64,000 nucleotides of DNA from Ceratodon purpureus (GCA_014871385.1 CM026423.1:1988408-2052407); one strand, 5' to 3'; positions 14,764-27,090 are shown, counted from the stretch's first letter. The notes: a model not told the origin generated them from the sequence alone. Numbers and translations are program-made.

Positions 14764-15850
14764 TTTATCCAAACATGTGTTTAATTTCACTATAAATATT
14801 AATTACAATCTAAATGATTTTGGGATATTTTCAAAGATGAAAAAAATTTACTATTTATAAAAATATTCTTACACATCATACAAGATGTTATGCTCATTCC
14901 ATGATGTCAAACATACAATGTACCTCTCTCTTAGCTATTTTATATTATCACCATTACTTTTATCTTGTGTTTCAAAAGGATTTTTTTTTGCTTTGTATTT
15001 ACAGTAACTACATATAAAAGGACCAATAATTAAGAATGACCAACAATTGATGAAACTAAACCTCTACTAATTGATGATGATAATACTAATTGCTCACTCC
15101 TCATTTTCTAACTGACCACAACGGGACTAATTTTTTACTCTTTATTTTTGGTGTCAATGTCTCATCATTGCCTTTTAATACTTCAACACCACTGTTTTTT
15201 GGAGCCAACTAGTGATAGTTTCATAAGCAACTCTTAATTTTTGAACCTCAAACATTCACAATAAATTCAATACAACTCTAAAAAATTAGATCTTTTTTGG
15301 GTTCATGTTCTCTATATTTGCTAAACCGTTGTGTATTCTTATCAGGCCACCTTTGTGCCATTCAACTCATAGGAGGGCTGCAATTTTGTCAATTTCTGGT
15401 CCCTCTACTTTAAAGCGGAAGTCCAGGAGTGGAGACAAGTAGTTACTTTGTACTCTTCTATTCATAAGTAAAAATAAACTTGACTACTTATATGATTGGA
15501 AGAGAGTTTGGAGGGAGGTGGATAGCCCTCCCAAAATTAGGGTTCAAAATGAAATAGGCTATTACCGCTTTAAATATACATACCCCAATTTAAAGCAAAA
15601 TTCCATAGTGTAGATAAGGAGTTTCATTGGCTTACTCTATTTGGAGATCAAAAGAAGCTCAACTACTCTTGTGATTGGAAGAAAGACCGGATAAAGGTGG
15701 ACAATTCTTCAAAAAATTACAATAATTCAGGTGCCTATCCGTACTCAATGCCATAGTTACCTTGGTGTTTTTATATTTGAAGGTCAAAGGAACTTGACTA
15801 CTCCTATGATTCGCAGAGAGCTCCGTAAGACGTGGAGAGCCCTCACATAT
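14764..15850. other. Intergenic, no gene seen
   Basis: 15400-15850 contains three loose copies of a phrase around AAGTAGTTACTTTGTACTC / TTGACTACTYMTATGATTSG about 180 bases apart. This suggests an old tandem duplication. No coding sequence is recognised. Confidence 0.45.
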
Positions 15851-15854
15851 TAAC

Positions 15855-16246
15855 CCCTAAAGGGCCCTGAGGCTGGAATATGGCCTCGGCTGGGATTGTA
15901 ATATGAATTGACGCACCTTGCAATATATATTACTTGAAACAACCAAAAAGTAAAAGATGGGCCCAAAGATGAGGAAAATTGTAAAACCTTCAAAAATAAA
16001 ATTGGAATCACTATGTGTATTCTATGGAGTCTTCTGTGTCCATTTATACATATTTGCAGCATATACAGGCGGTGGTAGAGTTGCTCTAAATTACTCCAAA
16101 TTTTTTGGAAAAAACATATACCATTTATAGTACTGACATTGTCTTCCACAAAAAAAATCAACATCTCAACATCATTTTCTAGTCTTCAATGCATAAATAC
16201 ACGTGTAAACCACTGCAGCAACTATGTATGCATATCCTTTTAGGGG
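15855..16246. mobile_element. TTAA-flanked MITE (piggyBac-like), copy B
   Basis: The left end is CCCCTAAAGGGCCC and the right end CCTTTTAGGGG, with TTAA at 15851-15854 and 16247-16250. The element is 392 bases. Its interior differs from copies A, C and D, so only the termini are shared, as usual for MITE subfamilies mobilised by one transposase. Confidence 0.65.
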
Positions 16247-16250
16247 TTAA

Positions 16251-17077
16251 TAAGGTAGAGACTCATATTCCCAACTGAATTTCAGATTTGCATACTTAGA
16301 CTTGTGAAAGATTTTTTTAAAAATATTTTTGGATGCTCCGCAAAGCTATTGCAAAGGCATCCCCCCAAAAAATTAAATTTTTGAGCATTTCTACAATTTT
16401 CTATGAATTTTTGAGTCTGAAGGCATAGAGTGACCATTAACCATTCACTAGAGTCCTACATTCATGAGCGGTTGGATTCTGAAAATAGAACGCTTTAGCA
16501 CCAATGAGAACCAATCATAAACTTTCAGTTTTCCCAAGTATGGATGTAATTAAAACCCTCTTGGACACTTTCTCAAGTAAGGCTGGTTGGTTCCTGACAC
16601 CCCTTCCCCAATCAGTAGGGGTTGGGATTGTAACCCGCTCGTGAATACAACCCTCTACCTTATACCCGGACTCCCGGTACAAATGGTGCAGACTCCAAAG
16701 TGTGTTCCTGCTTTATATACCCATACCCCGGTTTAAATACCCGTACCCCGGTTGAAAGGAGTTTGAGCGTGCAATGAAGATAGTCCCGTCGCCGTCGCCG
16801 TTGGTGGGCAAAATTGGTCGACGGTGGTAGTCGAGTCCCGTCGTCTCGCTCGGTGGAGCCATGGCCTCTCGACCAGTCCTCCAACAAAGCTTGCACACGC
16901 ACAGACAGCGAGAGCGTAACGCAGCAGATAAGATTTCTTCTCCACGGACTCACCTCCACAGCCAGGCATCCTGCAGCTGCACCTCTCTCGGGGCGGGGCG
17001 GGGCGAGACGCAGCTGCATTTGTCGTTGGGGCTGCGGCGGTGGAGAATATGCTAGTCAATATTAGAATGGTGGTGTG
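16251..17077. other. Upstream region of the LYRM-like gene
   Basis: From about 16620 the sequence becomes GC-rich. It holds a 20-bp tandem pair (16717-16756) and several CCGTCG-type patches, consistent with a promoter and leader for the plus-strand gene starting at 17078. Open frames on both strands here are composition artefacts. Confidence 0.5.
16717..16756. repeat. 20-bp tandem pair, ATACCCRTACCCCGGTTKAA
   Basis: Two adjacent 20-bp units at 16717-16736 and 16737-16756 differ at two positions. They lie 320-360 bases before the LYRM-like start codon and could be a duplicated promoter site. Confidence 0.7.
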
Positions 17078-17834
17078 ATGCCAGGCGTGCGAGGAGCCCC
17101 TTTGGACCTTCGGGCTTTCCTGCTGCGCGGTCACTCGCTGCGCTTGTACCGGGCAGCTCTGCGCTCTGCTCGTCGCGCTCCTGCGTATTCGCGAGGTGAG
17201 TGAATCCAGTGTCTGCGTTTTCTGTGAGGATTGAATTCCTGGGTTTTGAATTCGGTGGTATTGGCTAGGGTTTCAATTGAGGGGTTTAAGGTTCAGCTGA
17301 GTCCGCTCTGGTCTAGGTGCTGTTTTTGTCTTCAATTGGGATGGAAGCTGTGGTTGTGGTTGAACTTGTTTCAATGCTGCAGTACATTTTGAATTTGTCT
17401 CGACAACAGGAATCTTGTGTGGTTTACTATTTTGAAACAATGTTTTGAATCTATTTGAATGAAGCGAGCGGTGTAATTATGGCTTAGTGAGGATTGTGAT
17501 TCTAAAGTTGGACCATTCTTTCCCTCCAATAGTGATGGTCAGTAGGGGATGGAATTAAGGATGTATACCATAGTCTGATTCAGCTGTCGTAACTGTATCT
17601 ACTTTGCATTTAATGAATGTCAGGAGTTTGGTGATGCCATGGACTGATAGTTATGTGTTGCTGTCTGGGAGAGCAGAGGATTTGGAACGAACTATTCGGG
17701 AGGAATTTGAGCAGCACCGCTTTGAAGGGAACTTGCAGACAATTCGCTTTCTACTCAGCGACGGTTTGCAGCGTCTGAAGCAACTTAATACCATGCTGGG
17801 TATCCAAGGCCACGAGGACGGCGTCAGAGTCTAG
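17078..17834 (+). CDS. LYR-motif protein, LYRM2-like (mitochondrial)
   Basis: Two exons, 17078-17195 and 17677-17834, join GCGAG/gtgagt to agagcag/AGGATT and give 91 residues. LYRM2 of animals is of similar size. Residues 9-29 read LDLRAFLLRGHSLRLYRAALR with the LYR tripeptide at 23-25. A helical segment containing TIREEFEQHR and LSDGLQRLKQLNTML follows, matching the LYRM2 layout. Known family role: small helical mitochondrial proteins that bind acyl carrier protein and assist respiratory-complex or Fe-S assembly. LYRM2 is linked to complex I. Function here is inferred by family. The stop lies only 82 bases before the next start codon on the same strand. Confidence 0.8.
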
Positions 17835-17916
17835 AATTTAGGGTTTATTTCGCTGTCATTCTTCCGTTATATGTGAATACCTCAACAGCTCACCGTTCCA
17901 TACTGTTATCGTGACA

Positions 17917-18784
17917 ATGGCTTCGCTCCATTCTCAATATGCGAGTGTCTCCTTATCATCAATATTGATCGTCTCGAAGGCGGATTCAAGCTTTTCTGGG
18001 AGGTCAGCATCCCGAAGTTTTAGTCCATGGATGCATTCAGCTCAATTCCGTCTAAGCGGGCCCTTGAAGATGTCATCACATAAGCGCAGAGGCAATGTAG
18101 GTGTTAATGTGCTTTCAATTTCCTCATTTATTGTTTCAACGCATATTCCTTGCACAATGCTCTGGGAAGGTCCATGCAATTCATTTTCTTTGTATACTTC
18201 GAACCTGCTGAATACCTAGTTGTTTCTTGCGTCACTTAGGTTCTGCCATCTGCTTTTCTTTTAGATTTCTTGCAAATCCTAGAAACTCATGGCGCCTGCA
18301 CTCTGTTCAGGTCATTGTTTTGGCGTCCGACGAATCCAGCGAGAAGAACGTGCCCTTGTGGAGGAAAGAGCTCACGTCACTTGAAGACCCAGCAGGCGAG
18401 AATTCAGCCCTTAAGGATGGCTTCTTGCAGAATTCAGCAATGGAAGAAGACATTGCTCGTCTTCAAAAGAAGAGAGACCTGGAGAAGCGAATAGAGAATT
18501 TCAACCGGACTGGTGATGCAACCGTGGGCGAGAAAACAGCAGGTGACGGAATGGTTAAAACGGTGATCGAGAAAGTTCTTGTTGCAGATTTCTTCTTTAT
18601 TCTCTTTATTCTTGCATGGTTGGTGGCTGGGCTTGGCGAGAGGTCATTCCTTGAGTCGACCAGGCTGATAGATGCATGGCTTCCTTTGTGGACTACTGTG
18701 TTCCAACCCGCCCTGGGCGTGTTCATGGCTGGAGCAATCGTGTCTGCTGTTTCAGGATTCCTCTCCAAGAGTGGAAAGCAGTGA
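17917..18784 (+). CDS. Predicted plastid membrane protein, unknown function
   Basis: Exons 17917-18096 and 18311-18784 meet in phase 0 (GGCAAT/gtaggt ... gttcag/GTCATT) and encode 217 residues. The first ~60 residues are Ser-rich and basic with few acids, typical of a chloroplast transit peptide. A plausible cleavage site lies near VIVLAS (61-66). A charged helix (EEDIARLQKKRDLEKRIENF, 105-124) precedes two hydrophobic segments, about 148-168 (ADFFFILFILAWLVAGLG) and 190-210. I do not recognise a named family, but the layout resembles conserved plant plastid proteins with two C-terminal membrane helices. ATG 17917 is chosen because it opens the transit peptide. It follows the LYRM-like frame so closely that both may share a transcript. 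Confidence 0.7.
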
Positions 18785-20222
18785 CAGCTGTATTTAGAGA
18801 GCTTGGTCTATTGAAATTTTCTGGTTATAATAAGGACTATGAATTGCTCAAAGCCTCTTCTTTTTGGTTTTTCTCACGACAAATTACGATGTACATTTTC
18901 AGACTGAAGTCAAGGCAGATGACCTGCCTTCGATTTTGATCAATGACAAGAACCATGTACTAGATAGCATGTAATATATTTAGTATACGGTTATCATGTC
19001 GCTGGTTTTAAACCACTGGGTGGGTCAAGCACGGGTTTTCATGAGGGCCGACCACCTACCATTTTTTAGAGGGTTGAAAAAGGATCCTTGTATAAAACAA
19101 GATAAGCACATCCATAACAAACACTGTAAGATGTTTCTTTAATACTGGAAGCAATTTTCAATAGCAAACCACTAATAGACCTTACCAAATGAATAGGTCC
19201 AAACAGGCTCTTAAAGATTCTGAGAGTTAATGTGAACCAGCCTTTGACCACCACAAAAGGAATGCAATCTTTTGCAAGTATAGTGTGAAATATCAAATAA
19301 TTTTTTGAAAAAAAAAGGTTTGAAGATTGATGCAACCAAAATTACAACCTTTTGGCTCGCTGGGCTCGCACTTCAGTGCTTTGTGATATTTAGGGTCTAC
19401 ATCCCCATTGGACACTCCAACGACCAGATTGTGGGATCTTTAGATATTTTGGTAGGTATTTTTGGTTCAGGTATCATTAGAAGGTAGAAACGATAAATTT
19501 TCTCGCCATGCACACTTGCTTGCCTTGATTTTGCAATAGTGTAAGTTCTCTTTTTGCAATGGAATTTCACCATTTGACTCAAAATAAAATCAAAAATAAA
19601 AATAAAAATAAAAAAATTACTAATTAATGACTATAAGGTAGAATTAGTTATAAATTTCTAAAGGGTAATGGATGAAAACCATTAAACTAGCCCGTTTTTG
19701 CCAAATCAATAGTCAACCATCACTACGTATTGGGTGCAAAAGCAACTAATTTCCAGTCAAACACCATCATGTACCAAACCTATAACTATTTCACGATTTA
19801 TGTCAAAAATGATCACCATGTCTCATCCCAAGTGGTCTTTCCATAGCCCACTACTTTGCATTAATTACACCATATTTCAACCCACAACCACCACTCCTAC
19901 ATCCATCATCACCAAAGACTTAGAATTGGTGACAAATAAATGTGTACTTGGCCATTATAGGCATTTCTTGAAGATGGTGCTCATGGAAGAGTGGCACTTT
20001 CACCTTACTATTACTTTACCGATGGGACCCCACAGTGTTGTATTCCATTGTTTCTGCAGGTGCTGATCTTTGCACATGCACACACGAAGCGTTTGAGAGA
20101 ACCAAGACGTTGACAAAGCAGCCTGGCCATCTGAGGACTCCAATCAATCATTCTAAGGAGGTAAATTGTGGTTGTACCCACACCATGCATGTTGGTAATA
20201 TCGCATTGATTTTGCCAACATC
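18785..20222. other. Intergenic between plastid protein and dioxygenase genes
   Basis: 3' flank of the upstream gene, then AT-rich sequence. An A-rich simple repeat (AAAATAAAAATAAAAATAAA) lies near 19586-19613. No gene seen. Confidence 0.5.
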
Positions 20223-20318
20223 ATGCTTCGAATCAGATGTCGTCAGAGCCGGCCTGTTTCTCCCCCGGTTGTACAATTGAAGCATCTCCGAAATCTGATC
20301 GAAGAAGAGCACTTTACA

Positions 20319-21779
20319 ATGCCGGAGATGGTGCAGGAGCTGATTTGCCAGCCCGGGGGTCTGAGTCAAGTGCCCTCGAGGTTTGTTCAACCTGTTGAGG
20401 AGCGTCCGCAACTCACCGGTAGTTTAGAGCACGCACAGGCCGGGATTCCTATCATTGACATGAAAGGCGTGGCTGCTGCAGATGCACAACGCAGAGAGCA
20501 TGTGGTTGCTGAAATCGCGAGGGCTTGCGAACAGTGGGGCTTCTTCCAGGTTAGTGATTTCGTGCGAATTCTGTTTCACGCAATTAGTTTTCCTTGAGGC
20601 GATTTCGTCCTTGTTGAAAGTTCGGGCGTACTCTAGATGTAATATTTAGTTGTTTCAGGTGATCAACCATGGCGTGGCTCCTTCGCTGATGGAAGGTTTT
20701 AGGGATGTGGCATGCGAGTTCTTTTCCCTAAGTCAGCAGGAGAAAGAGGAATATGCAGTCGAACCGGGGATGTGTGTTGGCTACGGACGGTTCTACGAGG
20801 CAAGCGATGGCGTCGCTAATTGGGCAGATAACCTCATCTTGTTCAGTTACGGAGATGAGCACAAGCTCGCAAATCCATGTATGCCTGCCAAGCCGGAACG
20901 TTTCAGGTAAGTCACCCATGCCCAGGATGCCGTGGAATCACTCACTGCCCCTGTGACCCTGTCTAGCTAATTATGTCTATGAGGATGCATTACTGACACT
21001 GAAACTGTGATCCTCGAAGGGAAATAGTCGATAAGTATGGGAGGTCGGTTTTCGAGCTCTTTATTTTACTGATGGAGCTCGTATCGGTGGGAATGGGTCT
21101 AGAGCCTGACGCCATAGCCAAGCAGGCGAACATAAACCGTGGCACTGGTGGTGCCGCTATCCGAACAGACTTGAACTTGTATCCACCATGCCCGCAACCA
21201 GATCTTGTCCTGGGATCCGCCCCGCACGCGGATCGCAGCATCTTGACGGTGCTGCAACAAAACCAGGTGTCTGGTCTAGAAGTGTTCAAGGATGGTAACT
21301 GGGTTAGGGTTCCACCTATTAAGAATGCCTTCGTGATCAACCTCGGTGACCAAATGCAGGTATGCCAACAATTTACCCCAAAATCTCAAAATTTCCTCTC
21401 CATAAAAATCTCAGAATCAAATTTCTTATAAACAATTTTGCATGTTTACTTGTTCATCTTGCAAGTTTTACATTTCAAGCATCCGATCTCACTGAGGGGG
21501 ATATGTTGACCTGAGTGGATGCAGATAATGACCAACGGCACGTACCAGAGCGTGCTGCACCGCGCTGTGACCAATCACGCAGTGGAGCGGTACAGCTTTG
21601 CAAACTTTCTTGTGCCCGCGGACGAGACTTGCATCCAACCCATCGGGGAGCTGCTGTCAGCATCGTCCCCGCCGCTATATCGGGCTGTGAGCTTCGGGGA
21701 ATACACGGGCGGAAATTCGTACCTGTTCAAGCCTCTGGAAGGAAAGCGTCGCATCGATGCGTTTCTTGTGTCTGCGTAA
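20319..21779 (+). CDS. 2-oxoglutarate/Fe(II) dioxygenase, DOXC class
   Basis: Four exons: 20319-20549, 20659-20906, 21020-21359 and 21525-21779. All have GT/AG borders and keep frame, giving 357 residues. An in-frame ATG at 20223 would add 32 residues, but MPEMVQELICQ at 20319 is the usual family N-terminus and fits the usual length. The DIOX_N part contains IPIIDMKGV and ACEQWGFFQVINHGV. The catalytic part has LYPPCPQPD, then H229 and D231 (PHADRS), distal H285 (QSVLHRAV) and the 2OG-binding R295-x-S297 (RYSFANF), so the active site is complete. Known class role: oxidation of flavonoids, hormones and other specialised metabolites. The substrate cannot be told. It is convergent with the NmrA-like gene at 22523. 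Confidence 0.9.
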
Positions 21780-22522
21780 TCCATAGAACCACCCAATATT
21801 CTTGAGCCAATTTTCATAGCTTCATGACGTAGTGCCACTTACATGACTAGAGCAATCATCAATGGTAAGTGTAATTTATTTTTTTCCGTCTTTTAAAGGC
21901 AAGGGTTATTTTTTTCCCGTCTTCAGCTCATGGATGATTCTGCAGTCACTGAATCTGAATCTCTCGACAAGCTTCCTGCTACTCAGAGGCAGGCTGGTTG
22001 TGGACAGGTTGTGTATATGAGGCTCTCTAATTGGGCAAAATTTCTGTGCTTCAAGAGTGAATGATCATTCTCAGCCTGGGTCTTTTCTTGAATGGTGTAA
22101 TTGCATATCAATTTTCTAGTCTCCGATGCACAGGCGGATGACAAGAAACACATTTGAATCGGTCGACACGTCAGTACAGCTTCCTTTCAGGCCGTTGTTC
22201 AGCGCCCCAGTTAGTCGTAATGCATGAACTTAACATGTGAGCTTCGATGTGGCTCTTCATAAGCACACGGGAGGAGCTTGATCCAAACACTTGACCATGT
22301 AATTAGCCATCATTGTTAATGATATTCCTTGGAAGATGAAACAGAAAATACAGTACTGAAGAATGGTTACTTACTATTTTATAAGCTTCTCATATTTGCC
22401 CTCCTATATGGAAGAAAGGCTGAAACAAAGGTACAAGTTGCACAAAACCAGGAGGGCCTTTGGAGGGTTCAACTAATTATTTGTTCCTGCCTTGCGCATG
22501 CATTCAAATGCAGTAAGCTGAT
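21780..22522. other. Convergent intergenic spacer
   Basis: Holds the 3' ends of the dioxygenase gene (+) and the NmrA-like gene (-). Nothing else is recognised. Confidence 0.5.
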
Positions 22523-23485
22523 CTACTCAACGGTAAAAAAGTAGATGTTCTGGCGCACCCACTCCTCGATGGTGAGAGCCTTGACACCAGTGACAAGCTC
22601 GACGTCGTCACCCATGCGGTCATTATCGCCCTTCACGGTCTTCGCCGCCAGGATGACGAAGTGGTCGTGCAGGTGATCGCTGAAATGGTGCTCTGCGAGG
22701 TCCGTCTGTATCCACTCCTCCATGGGCACGTCCACGTACTTAACCTCGCGCCCCAGCGCCTTGGAGTATTGCGCAGCTATGCCGTCCCCGTCCAACGACT
22801 CCGGCCCAACCACTTCGTACACTTTCCCCAGATGTCTCTGCGGGTCGGAGATCACCTCAAAGGCCACTCGCGTCACGTCCATCGCAGCAACTGGGGAGAT
22901 TTTCGCTGTTCCGAACGGCAGTCGAAGTTCTCCGGATTTACGAATGCTCTTGGCAGCCATTATGCGGAAGAAGGAATGCTCAAGGAATAGCGTGGCGCGG
23001 ACTTCCACCACAGGCAGACCTGACCAGGCGAGCACCTGCTCCACCAGCCAGTGATACCTTTGCTGCTTGCTCGTGGTGGCGCTTGTAATATTCGTGATGC
23101 TCATCTGAGAGACCGTCATCTGGGAGAGGTTGACGAACACCTCAACTCCGTGGTGCCTCGCAGCTGCCGCAATGTTCAGGGCCGCTTCGAGGTACACATC
23201 CGACACAGACAAGCAGAAGAAGACGCGACTGCACCCCTGAACCGCCCTCATGGTGTCATCCATTCGGGTAAAATCTGCCACCACCACCTCTGCACCCAGC
23301 CTTGCTAGCGCTTCCGACCTCTCGTCCAGGCGCCTCACCTGCGCTCGCACTGCGAATCCACTCGCTGTCAGCATCGCAACGAGCTTCGTTCCGACGGACC
23401 CCACGCGCCCCCCCGCGCCCGTCACTAGAATGAGCTTCGGATGGTCACCATGCCCACCACTACCTGCTCTCACCGACTGCGCCAT
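22523..23485 (-). CDS. NmrA-like NAD(P)-binding protein, intronless
   Basis: One uninterrupted frame of 320 residues from ATG at 23485. The Rossmann P-loop VTGAGGRVGS lies at 21-30. It is followed by AQVRRLDE (cofactor selectivity region), VVVADFTR and VFVNLSQMTV. The C-terminal half includes LPVVEVRATLFLEHSF and VYEVVGPESL, the pattern of NmrA/SDR-a proteins (atypical short-chain reductases including isoflavone reductase-like and redox-sensor members). It lacks the classic YxxxK pair, so it could be a reductase or a redox sensor. There are no introns, while most neighbours have several, and the sequence style resembles bacterial or fungal NmrA proteins, so lateral origin is possible. Substrate unknown. 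Confidence 0.85.
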   Translation of the reverse strand: MAQSVRAGSGGHGDHPKLILVTGAGGRVGSVGTKLVAMLTASGFAVRAQVRRLDERSEALARLGAEVVVADFTRMDDTMRAVQGCSRVFFCLSVSDVYLEAALNIAAAARHHGVEVFVNLSQMTVSQMSITNITSATTSKQQRYHWLVEQVLAWSGLPVVEVRATLFLEHSFFRIMAAKSIRKSGELRLPFGTAKISPVAAMDVTRVAFEVISDPQRHLGKVYEVVGPESLDGDGIAAQYSKALGREVKYVDVPMEEWIQTDLAEHHFSDHLHDHFVILAAKTVKGDNDRMGDDVELVTGVKALTIEEWVRQNIYFFTVE

Positions 23486-25522
23486 CGACGAGACACTCGA
23501 TCAGAAAACTTGTATCAGCTAGCAATCGGTGAGTCTACACGAGAATGTAGTTAACAGCACGACTTGCTGGAAGTTTCAAAACATTGTCCGAGGACCTGGG
23601 ATGCGAGAATTAATACATACATGTGGTAGAATTAATACTCACTTGGGATCGATGCAGATGGGAGGTGCATCCGATCATCCAGCTCGATGTTGATCCGTTG
23701 TGACGTGGTCTGCTTCGCTTTGATCGAAGCTGTCGAGGGAGTTCCCTCCGATGAGTTTCTGCCGGACTTTCCCAGGCTGAAGCCTGGACTGACTGTACGT
23801 GTATATATCCGGAAAGCATCCACATGATAGCTGCATCTCATTCGACTCAGTTTTGAGGCATCTAAGGTAGAGACACCTAAAACCGACCAGTTAAGAGATT
23901 TCCCACTGATATTGGAGGTGTACAAGTTGAGGGAGATTTTTCCTTGATGGGGAAATAGGTTCAAGGAGGAATGCAATTTTACATTTCATGTTTACTTCAA
24001 TATTTAATTTACTATGAACTTTTTAAGCCATTTTTTGTGTAATACATATAACCGATATGTAGACCCACCTTAAACCGACCACCATGACACCAAAACTTGA
24101 TCACTCTACTATTACCAAAATATTCCCATATGATTCCCTTTCTACCAATCATGCTTCATACTTTCTTGTAGATCTCCCAAGATTTTAAATCCTTAGAGGG
24201 CCAATTGCAATCTGGCTGTTTTGGAATGGGCAGTTGAGGAAAATGAAAATGCTTAGAGAGTGCTTAATTTAGAATGCCAAACCAAGTCAGTAGCTCACAT
24301 TGTAGCTTCATTCATTATTTTGATGTGGTGGACTCTTGGCCATGTTGACATAGGCGGGTAGGTCCAAATTGGTGACTCAAATTTGTGGCCTTGTTGAGGA
24401 CTCAAAACTCATCTTATGTTGTTTGGAAAGCAAGTGACAATCAAGGTCCTCTATTATAGGCCTAAGGCCTTTTTCACATTACAAGCAACAAACATGCAAA
24501 AGCTATGAAAAGAGTGGCAGTGGATTTATTATATGTTAATCATTCCAAGTTATAAGAAAAGTGTATGGTTGTGAGAAAACATGTGTGCATTGAAAGAGAA
24601 TATGGAGAAAGCCTAAAGTTCAAGTATTGGATAAACTCCATTAAGATTTGTTGCCATCCAAGGACACTTACGATTTCTTTCCATCTATGAAGTATGATGT
24701 CGAGACAATGTCTTTGTCATTAGTGTAAAAAATAAGACTCCAATTGCAACTCTAGTTTAAAAATTTTCAAGACATCATTGTCGCTCCCTTGTCCTAGAAG
24801 TAGGCTTTACTATAGCATTTTTCTCCCATCTTGGAAGCCTCAACACTTGTCTCATTTAGATGCCACCAAAGAGTTACAATTTTCCAAACCGTACCTTTAG
24901 AAAAATACTTGGAAGTTGAAAAGCACACAAAGCATAGTATCGTCACATTAGATGAAGATAACAAAGGCATTACCAATTTTGGATGTTCTAAATTATATAT
25001 CTATATTTATTGCAGATTTTAAAACCATTCTTTATTCAATTCTCATGCATTTTTTTTCAGAGTTGTCTTCTATATTCAAACATTCCATATCTATTTTTGC
25101 ATGTTTATGAAAAAAACTTGTTTATAAAGAGTGTATGTACCTTAGAGGGTTTGAGTGTACATGTAGTTTATAGACAAGACTTGCTATTCTTCAATAGATT
25201 ATGAACATGTAGAAGATTAGAGGAAAGAAATTTTGAATCCTAACAATATCTTAAGAATATGGCGTGGTTGGATTGGCTCTAATTGTATAGAAATCCCACT
25301 CCACTACTATGACCAAAATCAAAGTATGATTTGGACCAAAACGACAATATGACAATAGAGGTATTGAACCTAGCTTTAAGAACCATTTCTTTTTAAAAAA
25401 TGAAATAAGTTTGTTGATGTTCATATGCAATGAACATTTTGGCGTAGTTGTAAACTTAAACATTTGGAAGCAAGCAAAGTTCGATTATGTTCTATAATGA
25501 TACTAGGAATTCAATTTAAACC
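23486..25522. other. Intergenic; promoter side of the NmrA-like gene
   Basis: 23486-23830 is moderately GC-rich and probably holds the minus-strand promoter and leader. From about 23950 the sequence is AT-rich without a recognisable gene. Confidence 0.45.
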
Positions 25523-25526
25523 TTAA

Positions 25527-26602
25527 CCCCTAAAGCATCAACTCAACAGTTTTGGTATGATTTAGGGTCCGGTCAGGCTCCCTATGAGTCACATTTTATC
25601 GGATGTGGCTGTAACTTTGGCACAACATGGGAAATTGTCATATCTTTCTAGCAAGACCAGATTTTACTTCCATCGGGCCCGTGGTTAAGAAATAATTGGT
25701 GTTTAAAGGTCAAAATTCAATTCAAGGCAGCTCGGGCAGGTTTATGGTCGATTGGAGTGGTGTACCAAATCTGTGAAAGTCTACAGTGACTTCCAAATGA
25801 TCTTTTCTGAAATCGTTTCACATTTTTTTAAAAACTTGATTTTGAAAAATCCAACCGTAGGATCTTGTTCGAAACCATCCAAATAGTCTATGTATCAAGT
25901 TTTGTAAACTTTGACCGTACGGATCTTGAGATATACTCAGTCCAAGTTTCAAGTTTTATAAAAACTGTCAAGACAGATCTACAGTGATTGGGTCACCTTC
26001 GTCACCCATTTTCCCTTCACCATTTTCTCCTCCTAAACCACTGTAAAATTCATATCTATTTTGGATTTATTTATTTTTTGGATTTCTTTCCTCTAAAATT
26101 TCTATTCCATACAAATGCATGTGTACACCGTTCGGATTTCAAAAAATAGATGATCTTCTTAGGCATTTGTAGTGTGGAAAAAGAGGTAGTATATATGCAT
26201 TTCAATTGACTCTCGTCACTGGAAATGTGGTTTTTCAATGCTTCGGTGTGTTGTCTTGTCTTCAATTTTTTTGAGCATACTCCCAACTCACTTTAGAATC
26301 CAAAACTAATGAGCCTCCACCCATGCAATCTTCAAAAATGGACTGTTTTACTCTCCGAAGTGTGGCTGTCCCTGCCGGGCAGGACCAAAAAAAACTTTTC
26401 ACTCAAGTTCAAACCTTACGATCTTCTAAACGGTGAGGAGTTACAGTCTAAAATTTTGTGTACACATACATGTACAAGTTAGGTACTAGATCCTACGGTT
26501 AGAGTCTCCTAAATACGTTCAAGTTTGCATAATTCTACCTTGAACTAAAACATGGCAGATTTGTGGCATAATTTGGGATTTTATGGCCAAATGCTTTAGG
26601 GG
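25527..26602 (+). mobile_element. TTAA-flanked MITE (piggyBac-like), copy C
   Basis: The left end is CCCCTAAAGCATCAACTCAA and the reverse-complemented right end is CCCCTAAAGCATTTGG, a perfect 12-bp terminal inverted repeat. TTAA lies at 25523-25526 and 26603-26606. At 1076 bases it is the longest and best-preserved copy, but has no transposase frame. It aligns with copy D in the same direction and with copy A in the opposite one, including the CATGTACAAGTTAGGTACT block near 26470. Confidence 0.75.
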
Positions 26603-26606
26603 TTAA

Positions 26607-27090
26607 AGCTCCTAGCAACCTGTTTTGAATTGCAACACTATTACGATGAATTTTTTGGGATGATGAAAAATATTTTTCTTGATTTTTTAAAAGATGTATT
26701 GATAAAGTGAATACCTTTAAAGTGAGCCTTTTCAAAAGAATATCAATATGGTTTAGGGTGGGAGGAATCAGGTTTATTTTTAAACTACGGCTAAGATTAG
26801 GATATAGACATTGTTTTTAACAGCTTCCTTCAATCTGCTTGCACTAGTGGGAGGGGGTGTCAAGATTACCAAATGTGTTACCCGGAAAATGACCTCTTCA
26901 GAGTCATATGACCGTCTTCCCTCCGTGGTCATCTCTTCTCACGGCTTGGTCAAGTTGGCCATGCTCTTCATGTAATTTCTTGTCGATTACAGGAATGTTC
27001 TTGCAGTTGATACCCGCAGATATTGCACATACCCGTTGCCAGTCTGTATTTATGTCTTGAAGTAACTTGTGAAAGTGTAAGAGCGTTGTT
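26607..27090. other. Intergenic, no gene seen
   Basis: No recognisable coding sequence or repeat termini. Composition rises in GC towards the following island. Confidence 0.4.

Noticed and set aside
16660..17134. Minus-strand frames of 119 and 133 codons
   Set aside because: They lie in the GC-rich leader of the LYRM-like gene, have no motif, and overlap the plus-strand start region.
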